Shown here piece by piece: positions 8,512 through 16,985 of a stretch of 36,435 nucleotides of DNA. The stretch is from Streptomyces sp. SA15 (GTDB taxonomy: Bacteria; Actinomycetota; Actinomycetes; Streptomycetales; Streptomycetaceae): the NCBI RefSeq assembly GCF_002291145.1, contig NZ_NTGE01000190.1, forward strand, positions 1 through 36,435. The letters are read 5' to 3'. The position numbers and the translations under genes are program-made. A model generated the notes under the pieces. The model did no database searches and had not been told where the DNA came from. It saw only the letters and a list, made by a program, of their open reading frames with translations. Positions within the stretch are counted from its first letter, which is position 1. Every line of letters starts with the position of its first letter.

Positions 8512-8538
8512 GGGCGGGCTGCGACCGGCGGCCCGCCC
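8512..8538 (+). terminator. GC-rich hairpin after the flavin redox operon
   Basis: GGGCGGGC (8512-8519) pairs with GCCCGCCC (8531-8538) across an 11-nt loop, 14 nt after the apbE stop. There is no T-run, as is common for Streptomyces terminators. The rest of the 173-nt gap up to 8670 holds the upstream region of the transporter operon; no convincing promoter was found there. Confidence 0.5.
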
Positions 8539-8670
8539 TGGGGGCGTTGCCGTAGCGCCCGCCACGGTCCCGCAACACGAGCCGTCTAGACTCTCCCGGC
8601 AACGGCCCGCGCACACAGGACCTGGCCGAAAGCGGGCAACTTCAGCCAGACCCGAAGGGTATTCGGCGTT

Positions 8671-9813
8671 TTGATACGGATAGATTCAGTCACCAAGCGG
8701 TATCCGGACGGCACGGTGGCGGTCGACCGGCTGTCGTTGGAGATACCCGACCGCTCGATCACCGTCCTCGTCGGGCCGTCGGGCTGCGGGAAGACGACGA
8801 CCCTGCGCATGATCAACCGGATGGTCGAGCCGAGCGAGGGCACGATCCTCCTCGACGGCGAGGACATCACGCAGCAGCCGGTCAACACGCTGCGCCGGTC
8901 CATGGGATACGTCATCCAGAACGCCGGGCTCTTCCAGCACCGCACGATCGTCGACAACATCGCCACCGTGCCGCGCATGCTCGGCTGGGGCAAGGAGAAG
9001 GCACGGGCCCGGGCGCGGGAGTTGATGGAGCGGGTCGGCCTCGACGCCGCGCTCGCCCAGCGGTACCCCTACCAGCTGTCCGGCGGACAGCAGCAGCGCG
9101 TCGGTGTCGCGCGGGCACTCGCCGCCGATCCGCCGGTGCTGCTGATGGACGAGCCGTTCTCCGCCGTGGACCCCATCGTCCGCAAGGGGTTGCAGGACGA
9201 ACTCCTGCGTATCCAGGAGGAGTTGGGCAAGACCATCGTCTTCGTCACGCACGACATCGACGAGGCCGTCAAGCTGGGCACGATGGTCGCCGTGATGCGC
9301 ACCGGCGGCAAGCTCGCCCAGTTCGCTCCGCCCGCCGAGCTGCTGTCCCACCCCGCGGACACCTTCGTCGAGGACTTCCTCGGCGCCGACCGCGGCATCC
9401 GGCGGCTGTCCTTCTTCCCCTCCGCCGGCCTGGAGCTGCTGACCGCGCCGATCGTCGCGATCGACTCCACGGCCGAGCAGATCGCCGCCCGCGACACGGC
9501 CGACGCCCCCTACCTCCTCGTAACGGATCTGGACGGCAAGCCGCTCGGCTGGAGCGAGCCGGACGGGCTGACCGCCCGGGGCATCGCGCGGGAGGAACTC
9601 CTGCCGTACGGGCGGCCGTTCGTGGCCGGGACGGACTCGCTGCGGGCCGCGCTCGACTGCGCGGTGCTCTCGCCCACCGGGTGGGCCGTCGCCGTGGACG
9701 CCGAGGGCCGGGCGACCGGCGTCGTCTCCCAGCAGACCATCGGCGAGGCGATCCGCGGCGCCCATCACGCGGAAGGCCGCGAAAACGACAAGGCCGCCAA
9801 GGTCGCCGGATGA
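8671..9813 (+). CDS. Glycine betaine/choline-type ABC transporter ATPase (OpuCA-like)
   Basis: ATP-hydrolysing subunit (380 residues) of an osmoprotectant importer. The Walker A GPSGCGKT is at 35-42, followed by the Q-loop VIQNAGLF (typical of the ProV/OpuA family), signature LSGGQQQR, Walker B VLLMDEPFSAVDP and H-loop VTHDIDEA. The C-terminal part (about 270-365) is a CBS-like module, as in OpuCA/ProV, where CBS domains relate to ionic-strength or nucleotide control. The start is a TTG at 8671, the only reasonable one for an N-terminus beginning IRIDSVTKRYPDG; a GAAGGG site lies 13 nt upstream. The gene overlaps the first permease by 4 nt. The substrate class is inferred from family resemblance; choline, betaine or carnitine cannot be told apart. 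Confidence 0.9.
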   Translation: MIRIDSVTKRYPDGTVAVDRLSLEIPDRSITVLVGPSGCGKTTTLRMINRMVEPSEGTILLDGEDITQQPVNTLRRSMGYVIQNAGLFQHRTIVDNIATVPRMLGWGKEKARARARELMERVGLDAALAQRYPYQLSGGQQQRVGVARALAADPPVLLMDEPFSAVDPIVRKGLQDELLRIQEELGKTIVFVTHDIDEAVKLGTMVAVMRTGGKLAQFAPPAELLSHPADTFVEDFLGADRGIRRLSFFPSAGLELLTAPIVAIDSTAEQIAARDTADAPYLLVTDLDGKPLGWSEPDGLTARGIAREELLPYGRPFVAGTDSLRAALDCAVLSPTGWAVAVDAEGRATGVVSQQTIGEAIRGAHHAEGRENDKAAKVAG

Positions 9814-10517
9814 ACGGCTTCTTCGACATCCCCAGCGACCTCCAGCACAGCTGGCTCGGCCTGATCGGACTGCATCTGCGCGAGGCCCTGCTGCCGGTGC
9901 TGGCCGGGCTGATCCTCGCCCTGCCGCTCGCCCAACTGTGCGTGCGCTTCCGCTGGTTGTACCCGCCGGTGCTGTGGGTGACGACCGTGCTGTACGCCAT
10001 CCCCTCGCTGGCCTTCTTCGTCGTCCTCATCGACTACACCGGCCAGACCGAGCTCACCGTGATGATCCCGCTCGCCGTCTACAGCCTGGTGGTGCTGGTC
10101 CCGGCGATCGTGGACGGCGTGCGGTCGGTGCCGCAGGAGACGCTGGCCGCGGCCACCGCCATGGGCTTCGGGCCCGTACGCCGGTACGTGCAGGTGCAGT
10201 TGCCGATCGCGGTGCCCGCCATCATCGCGGGCCTGCGCATCGCGGTCGTCTCCAGCATCAGCCTCGTCAGCGTCGGCACGCTCATCGGCAACCAGGGCGC
10301 ACTGGGCAACCTGCTCGCCGACGCGATGTTCTACCACCGACCCGAACTGGCGGTGAACTCCGTCGTCACCACCGCCGTCCTGGCGATCCTCATCGACGCC
10401 GCTCTGGTCGGCCTCCGGATCCTCCTCACGCCCTGGATGCCGCGCGGCGGGGCCACGAAACCGAAGGCCGACCGGCCCGACCCGGCCGCCCTCGCACTGG
10501 AGGACGCAGCCCGGTGA
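9810..10517 (+). CDS. Osmoprotectant ABC transporter permease (OpuCB-like)
   Basis: Integral membrane subunit of 235 residues, with about five to six helices. The EAA loop that docks on the ATPase is readable as ETLAAATAMGFGPVRRYVQVQ. The SISLVSVGTLIGNQGALG segment is typical of OpuCB/ProW-type permeases. The ATG overlaps the ATPase stop (ATGA), and the gene's own TGA overlaps the next permease's GTG, so the three genes are tightly coupled. The C-terminal tail (about 210-235) is charged and cytoplasmic. It should pair with the permease at 10514 as a heterodimer. Confidence 0.9.
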   Translation: MNGFFDIPSDLQHSWLGLIGLHLREALLPVLAGLILALPLAQLCVRFRWLYPPVLWVTTVLYAIPSLAFFVVLIDYTGQTELTVMIPLAVYSLVVLVPAIVDGVRSVPQETLAAATAMGFGPVRRYVQVQLPIAVPAIIAGLRIAVVSSISLVSVGTLIGNQGALGNLLADAMFYHRPELAVNSVVTTAVLAILIDAALVGLRILLTPWMPRGGATKPKADRPDPAALALEDAAR

Positions 10518-11182
10518 ACGTCCTGAACTTCATCAACGCCTTCTTCAGCGACAGCGCCCACTGGAAGGGCTACGACGGCATCCCCACCCGTCTGTGGGAG
10601 CACGTCTGGTACTCCCTCCTGGCGCTCGCCATCGCCGCCGGAATCGGTCTGCCCGTGGGCCTGTGGACCGGGCACACCGGCCGCGGCGGCAACGCGCTCG
10701 CGTTCATCGCCACCGCCGCCCGGGCCCTGCCCAGCTTCGGCCTGCTGGTGCTGATGTTCGTCGTGCTCGGGCTCGGCCTGCTGCCCGTGATGATCCCGCT
10801 GGTGGTCCTCGCCATCCCGCCGATCCTGGTCACCACCTACGAGGCGGTCCGCTCCGTCGACCCCTCCCCGGTGGACGCCGCCCGCGGCATGGGCATGCAG
10901 GAGAGCCGTGTCCTGCTCCAGGTCGAACTGCCGGTGGCGCTCCCGCTGATCCTCAGCGGCCTGCGCTCGGCGGCCATCCAGATCGTCTCGACGGCCACCA
11001 TCGCCGCGTACGTCTCACTCGGCGGCCTCGGCCGCTACATCGTCGACGGCCTCTACCAGCGCAACTACGAGAAGGTCGTCGGCGGCGCCACCCTGGTCGC
11101 CGTGATGGCGCTGGTGACGCTCGGACTGTTCTGGGCGGTGCACCGGATCGCGGTGTCGCCGGGGGTGCGCAGGAGCAACTGA
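10514..11182 (+). CDS. Osmoprotectant ABC transporter permease (OpuCD-like)
   Basis: Second membrane subunit, 222 residues. It has the EAA loop with SPVDAARGMGMQESRVLLQVELP and the family-typical STATIAAYVSLGGLGRYIVDG stretch. It shares its fold with the permease at 9810, but the sequences clearly differ, so a heterodimeric channel is likely. The start GTG lies in a 4-nt overlap with the upstream permease. It is the last gene of the operon, followed directly by a strong hairpin terminator. The matching binding protein is not next in line but lies at 15936, beyond the first conservon. Confidence 0.9.
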   Translation: MNVLNFINAFFSDSAHWKGYDGIPTRLWEHVWYSLLALAIAAGIGLPVGLWTGHTGRGGNALAFIATAARALPSFGLLVLMFVVLGLGLLPVMIPLVVLAIPPILVTTYEAVRSVDPSPVDAARGMGMQESRVLLQVELPVALPLILSGLRSAAIQIVSTATIAAYVSLGGLGRYIVDGLYQRNYEKVVGGATLVAVMALVTLGLFWAVHRIAVSPGVRRSN

Positions 11183-11187
11183 CAGTG

Positions 11188-11216
11188 GGGGCCAGGGGTT
11201 CGGATCCCCTGGCCCC
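11188..11216. terminator. Strong hairpin terminator between convergent operons
   Basis: GGGGCCAGGGG (11188-11198) pairs perfectly with CCCCTGGCCCC (11206-11216) over a 7-nt loop, followed by TCTTGT on the + strand. It lies between the permease stop (11182) and the stop of the minus-strand GTPase gene (11240), so it may serve both operons. Confidence 0.85.
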
Positions 11217-11239
11217 TCTTGTACATCATCTGTGCATCA

Positions 11240-11842
11240 TCAGCCCTCGGTGCGCGCCAGGGCCTGTTCCAGTACGACGAGCAGGGCGTCGCGGACCGAG
11301 CCGCGCTCCCGGGCGTCGAACACCACGAGCGGGACGCGCTCGTTGACGTCGAGCGCCCAGCGGACCTCGTCCAGTGTGTGCTCGACGTGGCCGTCGAAGG
11401 CGTTGACGGCCACCGCGAACGGGATCTGCTTGTGCTCGAAGTAGTCGACGGCCGCGTAGCAGTCGTCGAGGCGGCGGGTGTCCACGATGACGAGCCCGCC
11501 GACCGCGCCCTCGACGATGTCGTCCCACATGAAGCCGAACCGCTCCTGCCCGGGCGTGCCGAACAGATACAGCTTCAGGGTGGGGTCGATGGTGATGCAG
11601 CCGAAGTCCATCGCGACCGTGGTCGTGGTCTTGCGCGGGGTGTGGCTGAGGTCGTCCACGCCCGCCGCCACCTCGGTGATGGCGGCCTCGGTGGTCAGCG
11701 GCTCGATCTCGGAGATCGAGCCGACGGCGGTGGTCTTGCCCACCCCGAAGCCGCCCGCGATCACCATCTTGACCGGCAGCGGTGGTCGTACGGCCGCGGC
11801 CTGGGCGGCCCCGGCGAGGGTGGCCGGTTCAGTCGGTGTCAC
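11240..11842 (-). CDS. Conservon 1 GTPase (CvnD-like)
   Basis: Small Ras/MglA-like GTPase of 200 residues, the last member of the conservon. The P-loop GGFGVGKTT is at 30-38, the switch II region LFGTPGQERF at 94-102, and the guanine-specificity motif appears as VNAFDG (N-x-x-D kept). In Streptomyces conservons this protein is thought to form a membrane-associated complex with the kinase, roadblock and DUF742 proteins, analogous to eukaryotic G-protein coupling. I choose the GTG at 11842, which overlaps the DUF742 gene by 14 nt; a longer frame to 11911 would overlap that gene by 83 nt. The P-loop sits about 30 residues in, as usual. No cytochrome P450 gene follows, although some conservons have one. 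Confidence 0.93.
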   Translation of the reverse strand: MTPTEPATLAGAAQAAAVRPPLPVKMVIAGGFGVGKTTAVGSISEIEPLTTEAAITEVAAGVDDLSHTPRKTTTTVAMDFGCITIDPTLKLYLFGTPGQERFGFMWDDIVEGAVGGLVIVDTRRLDDCYAAVDYFEHKQIPFAVAVNAFDGHVEHTLDEVRWALDVNERVPLVVFDARERGSVRDALLVVLEQALARTEG

Positions 11843-12275
11843 GGAGTACCCCTCGGGAGTCGGGGATGGCCCTGAGGCCATCGATAACCCTTCGCAGGAC
11901 GGATGCGTCATGGGTGGCGCCGGTGTCGGGCACGTGCACCGTCAACTGCCCCTCCGTGCGCAGGTCCTCGGCGAGGACCCGGACCACGTTGAGGTGCAGC
12001 CGCAGCCGGGCCGCGATCTCCGCGATGGACTGCGGCCGCCGGCAGGCGGCGACGATGTCGTGCTGTTCGAAGGAGAGCCGGTCGAGCGCCTCGAGCCCGT
12101 CGGCGGTGGCCACCACCTGGGTCTCGACGGGCATCGTCCGGCCGGATGCGCTGGGTGCCACCCGGCCGGCGGTGACCAGGAACGGCCGTACGGCGGGGAC
12201 GGGGCCGACCGGGTCCTGGCCCGGGGGCGTGCTGCCGTCCTCGCCGGCACCTCGGGAAGTGCGGCCGTCCGCCAT
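11829..12275 (-). CDS. Conservon 1 DUF742 protein (CvnC-like)
   Basis: Protein of 148 residues of the DUF742 family. The conserved core VRPFLVTAGR opens the domain at about 29-38. The second half (about 60-130) is a winged-helix-like segment with the SFEQHDIVAACRRPQSIAEIAARLRLHLNV pattern broken across two helices, followed by VRVLAEDLRTEGQL. In the family it is a partner of the GTPase and kinase; the biochemical function is not settled. The ATG at 12275 lies 37 nt after the roadblock gene's stop. The last 14 nt overlap the GTPase start, implying translational coupling. The N-terminal 28 residues are low complexity. Confidence 0.9.
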   Translation of the reverse strand: MADGRTSRGAGEDGSTPPGQDPVGPVPAVRPFLVTAGRVAPSASGRTMPVETQVVATADGLEALDRLSFEQHDIVAACRRPQSIAEIAARLRLHLNVVRVLAEDLRTEGQLTVHVPDTGATHDASVLRRVIDGLRAIPDSRGVLRDTD

Positions 12276-12312
12276 GGCTGTGTGTCTTCCTCCTCGGCCG
12301 GGCGGCGCCCGG

Positions 12313-12789
12313 TCAGCGCTTCGACGCGGCGCCGACGCTGTTCTTCAGTTGGAGTACGAGCTGGGGGCTGAGCGCGGTACCGGCGCGGTTGGCGAACAGC
12401 GTCATCTCGTAGGCGATGTTGCCCAGCTTGGCCTCCTTGTCGGTGACGACGCCGAGGACGGCGCCGCTGCCGATCGCGGAGACCAGGACGTGGCCGCCCT
12501 CCAGGTCGATGATGACCTTGTTGAGGCCGCCGAGGCCGTAGTTGCCGGAGGCGCCGGCGGCCAGGCTGGTGATGCCGGAGACGATCGCGGCGAGGCGCTC
12601 GGAGTCGGCGGGCTCGCGCAGCTCGGACACGGCGATGAGCAGCCCGTCCGACGACACGGCGATGGCGTCGACGACGCCCGCCGTCTCGGTCGCGAAACGA
12701 TTCAACAGCCACGTGAAGTCGGCTGCGGCGGCCTGCAGTTCGGCCGGCGTGGTGCCTCCCTCGGGAGTGTCACCATTCGACGTGCTCAC
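12313..12789 (-). CDS. Conservon 1 roadblock/LC7 protein (CvnB-like)
   Basis: Roadblock/LC7-fold protein of 158 residues, similar to MglB-type GTPase partners. The domain spans about 20-135: FTWLLNRFATETAGVVDAIA starts the first helix and strand, then SSDGLLIAVS, a LAAIVSGITSLAAGAS helix, and a second sheet with GGHVLVSAIGSGAVLGVVTD. Family knowledge assigns it to modulating the conservon GTPase. The GTG start lies in a 4-nt overlap with the kinase stop (GTGA). The N-terminal tail (1-19) and C-terminal tail are likely flexible. Confidence 0.93.
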   Translation of the reverse strand: MSTSNGDTPEGGTTPAELQAAAADFTWLLNRFATETAGVVDAIAVSSDGLLIAVSELREPADSERLAAIVSGITSLAAGASGNYGLGGLNKVIIDLEGGHVLVSAIGSGAVLGVVTDKEAKLGNIAYEMTLFANRAGTALSPQLVLQLKNSVGAASKR

Positions 12790-15464
12790 TGCTCCGCTCC
12801 TTCCGGGGAGTCGTGCGGGGTGGCTACGCCGTCGTAGCCGTTGCTGTTGACGTTGTTGTCGCCGTTTCCGCTGTCGCGGTGGGCGCGTTCCACGGCCGCC
12901 TCGAACTCGTCGAGGGCGGCCCGGACGGCGTCCGCGTCGGCGGGCTGCGGCGCGGCCCGGCGGGTGGCCTGCTGGTCGGGGTCGGTGCCGAAGGTCGTAC
13001 GGAGGGTGGCGCCACGGACGCGGCGGCGCAGGGGGCGGGAGTCGGAGGGATCGTCGTCGTCGGAGGGCACGGCCGCGCCGGTCGGCGGTGTGTCGCCGGT
13101 GCGGGCCCTGGGGATGAACGGCGCTTCGGGTGTCGTAGCGCCGTCGGGCCCGGGTCCGGCCGACGTGGGTGAGGCAGGGCTGACGGTCGGGGCGGTGTCG
13201 CGTCGGGGGCGCCTGCGGGGGAGCGGCACGGGGGCGTCGTCGGCCGAGGGGGTGTCGTCCGAGGCCGCGGTCACGCCCTCGCCCGCCGTAGGTGTGGCAC
13301 CGGCCCCCGCTTCGGCGATCGGTGTGCCGCCCCCCTGGGGCGCCGTACCAAGTGCTGCCGTCCCTGCCCCCGACGTCGAACCGCCGGAGAGCACCGCCCT
13401 CGAACCCGAAGCCGTTACCGACCCCGATCCCCCCGCTGAACCGCCGGAGGCAACCCCCGCCGAACTGCCGGAGGCAACCGCCACCGGACTCATCGTCAGC
13501 AGCAGAGACGACGGTATGGACACCTCGGCCGTCACACCACCCCCCGGCGTGCGGGACAGGGTCACGGTCACCTCCCAGCGGCGCGCCAGCGTGCCCACCA
13601 CGAACAGGCCCAGCACCTTCGTCGGGACCACGTCGAGGCGTTCGCGGCGGATCAGGCGGGCGTTCTCCTCGGCGAGTCGCTCGGCGCTCATGCCCAGGCC
13701 GTGGTCGGCGACCAGGACCAGCGCGCCCTCGGCGTCGTTCTTGACCGTCACCTCGACGGGGCTGCCCGCCGGCGAGAACGACACCGCGTTCTCCAAGAGT
13801 TCGGCCACCATCAGCGTGAGGTCGCCGATGATGTCGGGCTCCACCATGACCTCGGTCGCGGCGCTCAGATGGACCCGCTGGAAGCCCTCGATCTGGCCGA
13901 GCGCGGCCCGTACGACATTGGTGAGCGCCAGAGGGCCGGAGTCGAGGACCGTCTCACGGATGCCGGCGAGCAGCATCAGGCTGTCGGCGTTGCGGCGCAG
14001 ACGGACCGCGATGTGGTCGATGCTGTACAGCCGCTCCAGCAGCGCCGGGTCGGTCTCGCCCCGCTCCACGGCGTCGATCAGGGCAAGTTGCCGCGTGGTC
14101 AGGTTGCTGACCCTGCGGCCCACGTTGCCGAACATCTCGGCGACGTTGCGGCGGCTGAGCACCTGGCGTTCCAGCAGCGCTGACGCCGTGCCCTGCACGT
14201 GGTTGAAGGCCTCCGCGAGATCGCCGATCTCGTCCTTGGCGTTGACCGGCACCTCGCGCAGCCGGGGCGGGCCGTCGTCCTCGGCGTCGTCGTCCGCCAC
14301 CCGCGCCAGCTCGCGGCCGGCGACGTCGGCGACCTGCCGGGCCGCGCCGGTGAGGGCCTGCACGGGCCGGACCACCGAGCGCCGTACCAGCACCGCGAAG
14401 GCGATCCAGACGACGAAGCCGAACAGCGCCAGGCCCAGTAGCAGGATCGCGCGCCAGCCGGCTTCGCTGGAGGCGTGGTCGGCCCGGTCGGCGATCTGGT
14501 CGATGAGCGACGCGGTGATCTCCAGCCGGGTCTGGGACTGCTCGCGGTAGGCGGGGTAGGAGGCGAGGGCCTCGTTGAACGCCTCGCGGATCCGCTCGGG
14601 CGAATCGGCCTGGAGGTTGCTGGGGTCGATCTGCAGCTCGGCGTAGTGGCGGCCGATGGTCGCCTGGGCGGAGTTGTGCTCGATGCCGCCGAGCTCGTCG
14701 GCCTGGGCCTCGCTGGCGAACCGCGCGAAACGGTCGGCCTGGTGGACGTACTCGTTCTCGGCGCCGACCGCGCCGATGAACTCGATGAGGGCGTTGCTGT
14801 CACCGGTGCGCGCGGAGAAGACGGCCGTCTCGAAGGCGCTGTGCGCGGCGTCGGCGCGCAGCAGGGAGTCCAGCAGGCTGCCGGTGAAGGTGCCGGCGAG
14901 GTCCTCGTTGTGGTCCAGACCGAGGCCGTCGATCAGCTCTTGGGAGGCGTTGGTGTAGGCCGGGTCGATGTTGTCGGCGGGCAGATAGCCCTGCGCGACG
15001 GTGTCGCGCAGGCTGCTGAGGCCGTTGATCTCCCTCAGGGCCTGCGCCTCGGTGTCCGGCAGCCGGTCGCCGAAGGTCTCGCGCACCTTCTCCACCTGGG
15101 AGTCCACCGCGGCCTGCGCCTTGCGGTACTCGGCGGTGGAGGGACGGGTGCCGGGGCCGGCGGCCTCGTGGCGCACGGACAGCAGGATGGCCTGCTGGTG
15201 CTCGGTCTCCACCCGGTCCACGAGCTCCGCGACCTGCGCGCTGTCCCGGACCAGTTGGGCCGCCGCGTCCGCGTCCCGGGCCTGGCCCACCTGGTCGGCG
15301 ATGAGGTAGGCGAGCAGGGCGGCGACCACGGCGAGCGGCACACCGACCAGGACGTTGAGCTTGCGGCGGAACGGCCAGCGGTCGGCGAACCCCCGTATGC
15401 CACCGCGGACCGGCGACGGTGCCGGTGTCGACTCGGCGGGTGCGCCCACCTCATTCGTGGACAC
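12786..15464 (-). CDS. Conservon 1 NIT-domain sensor kinase (CvnA-like)
   Basis: Large membrane sensor kinase of 892 residues. Helix 1 is at about 36-57, then a long extracytoplasmic helical NIT-type sensor (about 60-335), helix 2 at about 338-360, a HAMP region (about 361-430), a dimerisation-like region and a GHKL ATPase domain (about 545-660). The ATPase shows Asn559 in ELLENAVSFSP, G1 ADHGLGM and G2 LGLFVVGTLA. The classical H box is absent; the likely phospho-site is His484 in IDHIAVRLRRNA. A disordered Ser/Gly/Ala/Pro-rich tail (about 665-892) contains a short basic motif RRRVRGATL. The GTG start is preceded by AAGGAGG at 15469-15475. It heads the four-gene conservon, with 4 nt overlap into the roadblock gene. 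Confidence 0.93.
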   Translation of the reverse strand: MSTNEVGAPAESTPAPSPVRGGIRGFADRWPFRRKLNVLVGVPLAVVAALLAYLIADQVGQARDADAAAQLVRDSAQVAELVDRVETEHQQAILLSVRHEAAGPGTRPSTAEYRKAQAAVDSQVEKVRETFGDRLPDTEAQALREINGLSSLRDTVAQGYLPADNIDPAYTNASQELIDGLGLDHNEDLAGTFTGSLLDSLLRADAAHSAFETAVFSARTGDSNALIEFIGAVGAENEYVHQADRFARFASEAQADELGGIEHNSAQATIGRHYAELQIDPSNLQADSPERIREAFNEALASYPAYREQSQTRLEITASLIDQIADRADHASSEAGWRAILLLGLALFGFVVWIAFAVLVRRSVVRPVQALTGAARQVADVAGRELARVADDDAEDDGPPRLREVPVNAKDEIGDLAEAFNHVQGTASALLERQVLSRRNVAEMFGNVGRRVSNLTTRQLALIDAVERGETDPALLERLYSIDHIAVRLRRNADSLMLLAGIRETVLDSGPLALTNVVRAALGQIEGFQRVHLSAATEVMVEPDIIGDLTLMVAELLENAVSFSPAGSPVEVTVKNDAEGALVLVADHGLGMSAERLAEENARLIRRERLDVVPTKVLGLFVVGTLARRWEVTVTLSRTPGGGVTAEVSIPSSLLLTMSPVAVASGSSAGVASGGSAGGSGSVTASGSRAVLSGGSTSGAGTAALGTAPQGGGTPIAEAGAGATPTAGEGVTAASDDTPSADDAPVPLPRRRPRRDTAPTVSPASPTSAGPGPDGATTPEAPFIPRARTGDTPPTGAAVPSDDDDPSDSRPLRRRVRGATLRTTFGTDPDQQATRRAAPQPADADAVRAALDEFEAAVERAHRDSGNGDNNVNSNGYDGVATPHDSPEGAEQ

Positions 15465-15935
15465 CAGGCCTCCTTCGTGGGTGTCTCACGGCGCGCGAGG
15501 AACTCGAGGAACTCACGTGACCGTTTCTGATCGGTACGGGTCGGTGCCGGGTCAGGGCACTGAGACAGGTGTGAAACGACACCGAGTGTGATGTCACTGG
15601 TGCAAGACAACACCGCTGCGGCCCCCGCACGCCACTGTGACCGGCGCCAACTTGGGCGAGACTACAGTCTCTTCGGACACTCGATCGCGCCACCCTCAGT
15701 CAAGAATCCGTTACAACCCGGCGCGGGTTCGGGGGTTCGGTGGCGGCTCGTTCATCTTGCCTTCACAAGCGACCACGCATTGAAGCCAATTGGTGACCAG
15801 GCTGCTCTTGACTGACCGAGAACCCGCTGGATTGGATCAGAGTAAGTGCTTTCGCAGAGCCTTCGCAGCGCAGTCGCGCGGGCCCCATGAACCCCCAGAT
15901 GAACCCCTGAACCCCCAGAGTCCGGAACGGGAATC
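15465..15935. promoter_or_regulatory. 471-nt divergent gap between conservon 1 and the binding-protein gene
   Basis: No gene is supported here. The gap is less GC-rich than its flanks. It holds several dyad symmetries: GTGA-TG-TCAC at 15588-15597, GAGACT-AC-AGTCTC at 15658-15671 and AACCCG-GCG-CGGGTT at 15715-15729. A TTGACT at 15808-15813 could be a -35 box for the binding-protein gene, but the -10 match (TTGGAT, 15832-15837, 18-nt spacer) is weak. The unusual length and dyads suggest both directions are regulated. Confidence 0.4.
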
Positions 15936-16895
15936 GTGACTTCTACCGCCCCACACAGCAGGTCCTTCAGGAGACACCCCGGCGTGGCCGCCGTCGCGCT
16001 CGCCGCCGCCACGGTCCTGCTGGCGGGATGTGGCTCCTCCGACAGCGACACGTCCGACCCGCTCGCGAACGACAAGGCGGACAGCGGCACCGTCGTCGTC
16101 GGCTCCAACAACTTCGCCGAGAGCATCCTGCTCGCCGACATCTACGGCGAGGCCCTGAAGGCCAAGGGCGTCAAGGTCACCTACAAGCCCAACATCGGCA
16201 GCCGCGAGACCACCTACGGCCTGCTGAAGAACGGCTCCATCACGGTCCTGCCCGAGTACAACGGCTCGCTGCTCGCCTACCTGGACCCCAAGGCGGAGCA
16301 GAAGTCCGTCGAGGCCGTGAACGCGGCCGCGAAGGCCAAGCTGGACTCGAAGCTGACGCTGCTGGAGTCGGCGCCCGCCGAGGACAAGGACTCCGTCAGC
16401 ATCAACGCGGAGACCGCGAAGAAGTACAACCTGACCGCCCAGTCCACGCTAGAGGACCTCAAGGACATCGCTCCGGAGCTGGTCATCGGCGGTTCGCCGG
16501 AGTTCCAGACCCGGCAGCAGGGCCTGGTGGGCCTGGAGGCGGAGTACGGCCTGAAGTTCAAGTCGTTCAAGGCCCTCGACGCGGGCGGTCCGCTGACCCA
16601 GGCGGCGCTGACGAAGAACACCGTGCAGGCCGCGGACATCTTCACGACGGATCCGACCATCACCAAGGAGAAGTTCGTGGTCCTGCAGGACCCGAAGAAC
16701 CTCTTCGGCTTCGCGAACGTGACTCCTCTGGTCTACAAGTCCGGCCTCTCCCAGGAGGGCGTGGCCGCGCTCAACGAGGTCTCGGCCAAGCTGGACACCA
16801 AGTCGCTGCTGGACATGGACTCCCAGGTGCAGCTGGAGAACAAGGACCCGCTGGACGTCGCCAAGGCCTGGCTGGAGTCGGTCGGCCTGAGCTGA
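15936..16895 (+). CDS. Osmoprotectant-binding lipoprotein (OpuCC/ProX-like)
   Basis: Substrate-binding lipoprotein of 319 residues for the importer at 8671-11182. The signal peptide ends in the lipobox LLAGC with Cys32 as the lipidated residue, followed by a Ser/Asp-rich spacer. The mature protein shows the OpuAC/QAT-family pattern VVVGSNNFAESILLADIYGE, the KPNIGSRETTYGLLK segment and VLPEYNGSLLAYL, where aromatic residues typically cage quaternary ammonium. The GTG at 15936 starts a normal-length protein. The gene is monocistronic, followed by a strong hairpin. It is the missing fourth component of the OpuC-like system, displaced by the 4.2-kb conservon between them. Assignment to that transporter is inferred from family and proximity. 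Confidence 0.9.
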   Translation: MTSTAPHSRSFRRHPGVAAVALAAATVLLAGCGSSDSDTSDPLANDKADSGTVVVGSNNFAESILLADIYGEALKAKGVKVTYKPNIGSRETTYGLLKNGSITVLPEYNGSLLAYLDPKAEQKSVEAVNAAAKAKLDSKLTLLESAPAEDKDSVSINAETAKKYNLTAQSTLEDLKDIAPELVIGGSPEFQTRQQGLVGLEAEYGLKFKSFKALDAGGPLTQAALTKNTVQAADIFTTDPTITKEKFVVLQDPKNLFGFANVTPLVYKSGLSQEGVAALNEVSAKLDTKSLLDMDSQVQLENKDPLDVAKAWLESVGLS

Positions 16896-16922
16896 CGTCC
16901 GCGGCATGACAGCGGACGGACC

Positions 16923-16958
16923 GGCGCGGGTGCCCCTCTGACAGGGGGCGCCCGCGCC
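16923..16958 (+). terminator. Hairpin terminator after the binding-protein gene
   Basis: A 14-bp stem (16923-16936 with 16945-16958, one G-T pair) with an 8-nt loop, followed by GTTCTTCC, lies 27 nt beyond the stop at 16895. It may also serve the convergent GH43 gene ending at 16986. Confidence 0.8.
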
Positions 16959-16985
16959 GTTCTTCCGTAGTGGTAGAAGCCCCTG

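Noticed and set aside
11190..11213. GGGGTTCGGATCCCC resembling a tRNA T-arm or an attachment-site core
   Set aside because: No acceptor, anticodon or D arm can be built upstream, which is permease coding sequence. The segment is explained as the top of a perfect 11-bp terminator stem.
12786..13500. Possible separate gene in the low-complexity 3' part of the conservon 1 kinase
   Set aside because: The frame is continuous with the ATPase domain. The Ser/Gly/Pro-rich composition is typical for the C-terminal tails of these kinases.
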